Assembly: GCA_964629475.1 (NCBI GenBank) | Contig: CAZVQW010000032.1 | Coordinates: 1-17,371, forward strand | Direction of reading: 5' to 3' | Origin: SMWD01 sp964629475 | Lineage (GTDB): Bacteria > Pseudomonadota > Gammaproteobacteria > Steroidobacterales > GCA-2729495 | DNA: 17,371 nt | Part shown: piece by piece, positions 15,118 through 17,371 of the stretch | How positions within the stretch are numbered: position 1 is the stretch's first letter | Layout of the letters: each line of letters opens with the position of its first letter | The notes under the pieces: model-generated | The model's database searches: none | What the model saw: the letters and a program-made list of their open reading frames with translations, nothing else | What the model was told of the DNA's origin: nothing | Program-made: the position numbers and the translations under genes

Positions 15118-16224
15118 CCACGCAGACTGCAACGGCGAACAGATTGGTTCGGTCCCGGGCTCGTCCCGCGCTGCAGCACGTAAAACATCGAGCCGAGCCC
15201 GCCTTTCTTCGGCGGGCTCGGCCGCCAGTTCGGCCGCCCGGCGATAAAACTCGCTGAGTTCACCAGCTGACTGTACCAGCAATGCAGCAAATGCCGGGAC
15301 ATCATCGTCATACGTCGCAAGTGTCGCAAACCGTGCATTGTTGAAGGGCGTGGCAAACCAGTGATCGAAATCCGACCGACCGCCCCACGATGCCTTCAAC
15401 CGGTCATAGGCCGCATCCAGGCTCACGAGCAACTCGGTTTTAGCCTCGAGCTTCGCGGCATCCGGGCTATTCTGCTCATACACGGCAGCCAATGCTGTGC
15501 GAGTCACACCGATGACATCCAGCACCTGGCGTTGCCGACGGCGTTCGAGACGATAGCGGCATAACGCCTCCACGTCATTGCGCATCATGAGCCAACGTCG
15601 AATACCTTCGGCCTCGACAAAGCTGGCGAACCCTTCATTAAATTGTGTGTCGCCGCGCACATAAAGAAGCTGGTGAGCGAGTTCGTGAAAAATGACGCCG
15701 GCCAGCCGATAGTCCGAACTGTCCATCATCGTGTTGAGCAGTGGGTCGGCGAAACGGCCCAGCGTCGAATAGGCCGCCACACCGCCGACCATTACGTCGT
15801 CACCACCCGCACGCAAATCTGCGGCGTATGCATTTGCACGATCCTGCGAGAAATAGCCGCGATAACTGACGCAGCCCGCAACCGGGAAACACCAGGACCG
15901 CGGTTCGAGCGACAGCGGCGGTGCTGCTACGACATTCCAGACTGCATACGGCCGGCCAAGATCGGCGTATGACGCATAACTACCGTTGTCCGGCAATAAC
16001 AATTGCTCATGGGCGAACATGACGGCCGCCGTGGCACCGATCAGCTTGTCGCGCAATTCTTGCGCTGCCTGCGGATCGGCGATGACCTCTTCGACCGGCC
16101 TGGCCTGACGCATCAACGCCATGTGACCGGTCGCTGCCTGCCAGTAGTAACCGCAACCGGCCATGCACAGCGTACCCGCGATGAGCACGATACTCAGGCG
16201 AATTGTTGACCGGTTATATTTCAT
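15103..16224 (-). CDS. Putative lipoprotein zinc aminopeptidase (PF10023-type)
   Basis: This 373-residue predicted metallopeptidase carries a lipoprotein signal (hydrophobic stretch, then MAGC with Cys24), so it should be lipid-anchored facing the periplasm. GYYWQAATGHMALM after the lipobox and the WCFPVAGCVSYRGYF block (about 111-125) are hallmarks of the uncharacterised 'predicted aminopeptidase' family. The zinc-binding HExxH is HELAH (His180, Glu181, His184), with NEGFASFVE (Glu197) as the likely third ligand. The C-terminal part is helical and charged, without other motifs. Substrate and physiological role are unknown. It is transcribed towards the Do protease gene with a 15-base overlap at the 3' ends. 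No good ribosome site precedes the ATG. Confidence 0.87.
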   Translation of the reverse strand: MKYNRSTIRLSIVLIAGTLCMAGCGYYWQAATGHMALMRQARPVEEVIADPQAAQELRDKLIGATAAVMFAHEQLLLPDNGSYASYADLGRPYAVWNVVAAPPLSLEPRSWCFPVAGCVSYRGYFSQDRANAYAADLRAGGDDVMVGGVAAYSTLGRFADPLLNTMMDSSDYRLAGVIFHELAHQLLYVRGDTQFNEGFASFVEAEGIRRWLMMRNDVEALCRYRLERRRQRQVLDVIGVTRTALAAVYEQNSPDAAKLEAKTELLVSLDAAYDRLKASWGGRSDFDHWFATPFNNARFATLATYDDDVPAFAALLVQSAGELSEFYRRAAELAAEPAEERRARLDVLRAAARDEPGTEPICSPLQSAWSANL

Positions 16225-16285
16225 GGGTGTGTTTACGATAGGGGGAAACGGGGTCAGTGTATATTTTGGGGTGGCTATTTGGTGT

Positions 16286-16435
16286 GATTCTTTGTGTTTC
16301 TCCTGGTCTTTCCCTGAACCGGCTTTTGGGCGTCATCTATCCCTCGGAAACATTCAGGCGCGACACATGGTTCTTTGAATCAGGAACAAGCGAGGATAGC
16401 GGCGTTTCCGAGGGATAGATGGCGTCCATAAAACC
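16286..16435. repeat. Palindromic intergenic repeat, copy 3
   Basis: A left outer arm (16286-16320, starting GATTCTTTGTGTTTCTCC) is followed by inner arms at 16321-16351 and 16404-16435, which enclose a 52-base loop with GAACAAGCG (16384-16392). Relative to the perfect stem of copy 2, inner positions 8, 9, 11 and 26 have changed on both sides with pairing kept; two pairs are G.U-type in + strand RNA, and there is one mismatch and one extra T. The right outer arm is missing. A short CATC(A/G)AGGTAC match to the right of copies 2 and 3 may extend the similarity. Confidence 0.88.
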
Positions 16436-16583
16436 TACGACACATCGAGGTACGCTGCCCGACGGCCCCGACTCGACCGGTTGAAACCGCAGCCCTTAAG
16501 CTGTCGCTAAAATGATAAAAAATATGAAGCTGTAACAGGCAGGAAACGGCCAGAACCGATCGTTTACAATCCTGAATTCGGGC

Positions 16584-16610
16584 AAAAAGAAACCCGCCAT
16601 AAAGCGGGTT
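16584..16610 (-). terminator. Rho-independent terminator of the VPLPA-CTERM gene
   Basis: Read on the - strand, AACCCGC and GCGGGTT form a 7-bp stem around a 6-base loop, followed by TCTTTTT. It starts about 25 bases beyond the stop codon of the upstream gene on the same strand. Confidence 0.85.
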
Positions 16611-16635
16611 CCTGATGTGGATTGAGGGATAATAG

Positions 16636-17370
16636 TTACACTGTTTTACGCCGCATCCAGCCGAGTAAGCCTATAGCCGAACCGAATAACCAGACCGTAG
16701 CTGGGAGTGGAACAGGAGCGCCGACCATCTGCATGCCGTTCCAGTTGGCTTCTCCCGAGTTGCTCCTCCACAGAATATCGAGGTCGCCGGCGTTGTCGGC
16801 GGTGACTCCCGAGAACAGCAGATAGTTCTTGTTCAGGATGAAGGTGTTGTCGGCTCCATCGGCAGGATTTGAGGTTTGTGCCACTCCGTCGATGTTAAAC
16901 GTGGCGCTGCGGCCGGTGGCCGCCGAGTCTCCCTGGATGTAGATATATAGGTCCCATGCTGAATTCGCCGGCAGGTTCTGGACCGTCCAGGTATGGTCAG
17001 TGACTTCTGATGCATTAAGGTTCATGCCGTTCATCAGACCCTCATAGCCGGTACCTTGCCACACGCTGCTGTTTGCCTGACGCGTCATCCAGCCGTCGTT
17101 GGCGCCCGAATAGAGGCTGTATCCGGTTGCGTTGCCGTCTGAATCAATCATGTTGCTAAAAACGGGGCCTGGAGATGCCGGGGTAGAGAAGTTCGGTGCG
17201 AATAATTGATTCCATTCATCTCCTGCACTGCCGACAACCGCAGCACCGGTCATGGTTGGTGGGCTGTTGAATGATGCGCCCCATGCCATGTTCACTGTGG
17301 TTGCGTTTGCCACACTACTGCAGGCCATGGCTGTTGCTACTACACACATTGTTAATACTTTCGTTTTCAT
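16636..17370 (-). CDS. VPLPA-CTERM sorting-domain exported protein
   Basis: This 244-residue exported protein has a Sec signal peptide (MKTKVLTMCVVATAMACSSVANA) and a C-terminal sorting tail: VPLPA (220-224), a hydrophobic helix (about 225-238) and a basic end (MRRK). This tripartite tail is recognised by exosortase-type enzymes, which cut near the motif, so the protein is likely delivered to the cell surface or an extracellular matrix. The mature part (about 24-218) is rich in Asn, Ser, Gly and Thr and probably beta-sandwich-like; I do not recognise its domain. It contains no cysteine after the signal peptide. The ATG is one base from the window edge, so its ribosome site and promoter cannot be seen. 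The exosortase gene is not in this window. Confidence 0.85.
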   Translation of the reverse strand: MKTKVLTMCVVATAMACSSVANATTVNMAWGASFNSPPTMTGAAVVGSAGDEWNQLFAPNFSTPASPGPVFSNMIDSDGNATGYSLYSGANDGWMTRQANSSVWQGTGYEGLMNGMNLNASEVTDHTWTVQNLPANSAWDLYIYIQGDSAATGRSATFNIDGVAQTSNPADGADNTFILNKNYLLFSGVTADNAGDLDILWRSNSGEANWNGMQMVGAPVPLPATVWLFGSAIGLLGWMRRKTV

Positions 17371-17371
17371 C

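Larger units (their letters stand above)
16225..16635. other. 411-base intergenic region with repeat copy 3 and a terminator
   Basis: Next to the aminopeptidase start is a G-rich stretch containing ACGGGGTCAGTGTATATTTT (16249-16268), then palindromic repeat copy 3 (16286-16435). About 145 further bases follow, including an A-rich segment near 16508-16525, in which I see no feature. The terminator of the VPLPA-CTERM gene closes the gap. No open frame with coding character was found. Confidence 0.6.

Overview
The window looks like a chromosome segment from a marine-type gammaproteobacterium. The evidence is a Gram-negative envelope toolkit (HldE, WaaA, TolC, a Do-family periplasmic protease, a lipoprotein metallopeptidase), a class II ribonucleotide reductase split into NrdJa and NrdJb as in Pseudomonas, and a VPLPA-CTERM protein that implies an exosortase elsewhere in the genome. 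Genus cannot be fixed from sequence alone. No rRNA, tRNA, CRISPR array, transposase or phage gene was seen.

Layout: 51-1295 (+) is a CNNM/CBS membrane protein that converges on a membrane-anchored PAS-PAS-GGDEF-EAL protein (1305-3626, -). Divergent from that is a Pcm-like methyltransferase (3748-4419, +), followed after about 240 bases with its own promoter by tolC (4661-6079, +). tolC overlaps tail-to-tail with waaA, which lies downstream of hldE in a leftward lipopolysaccharide inner-core pair (6057-8810, -). Next is the leftward nrdJa-nrdJb operon (9031-13057). nrdJa carries a 371-residue intein placed exactly in front of the catalytic thiyl-radical cysteine. A 683-base regulatory region (13058-13740) follows, holding two NrdR-like palindromes, a consensus DnaA box, promoter candidates and a long palindromic repeat. 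A DegQ/MucD-like protease (13741-15117, +) then overlaps tail-to-tail with a lipoprotein aminopeptidase (15103-16224, -). The window ends with a VPLPA-CTERM protein (16636-17370, -) and its terminator.

The most unusual non-coding signal is a family of three related palindromic elements, one in each of three intergenic gaps (about 8891-8995, 13536-13662 and 16286-16435). Copies 2 and 3 form long inner stems. The four differences between their left arms are each matched by a complementary change in the right arm, and copy 3 adds G.U-compatible pairs, so base pairing appears to be maintained. All three copies share arm sequences, and copies 2 and 3 share the loop word GAACAAGCG. I do not recognise this family; it is the best candidate here for something undescribed.

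Functionally, hldE and waaA make and attach the inner core of lipopolysaccharide, TolC and the Do protease serve export and envelope quality control, and NrdJa/NrdJb supply deoxyribonucleotides under apparent NrdR (dNTP-sensing) and possibly DnaA control.
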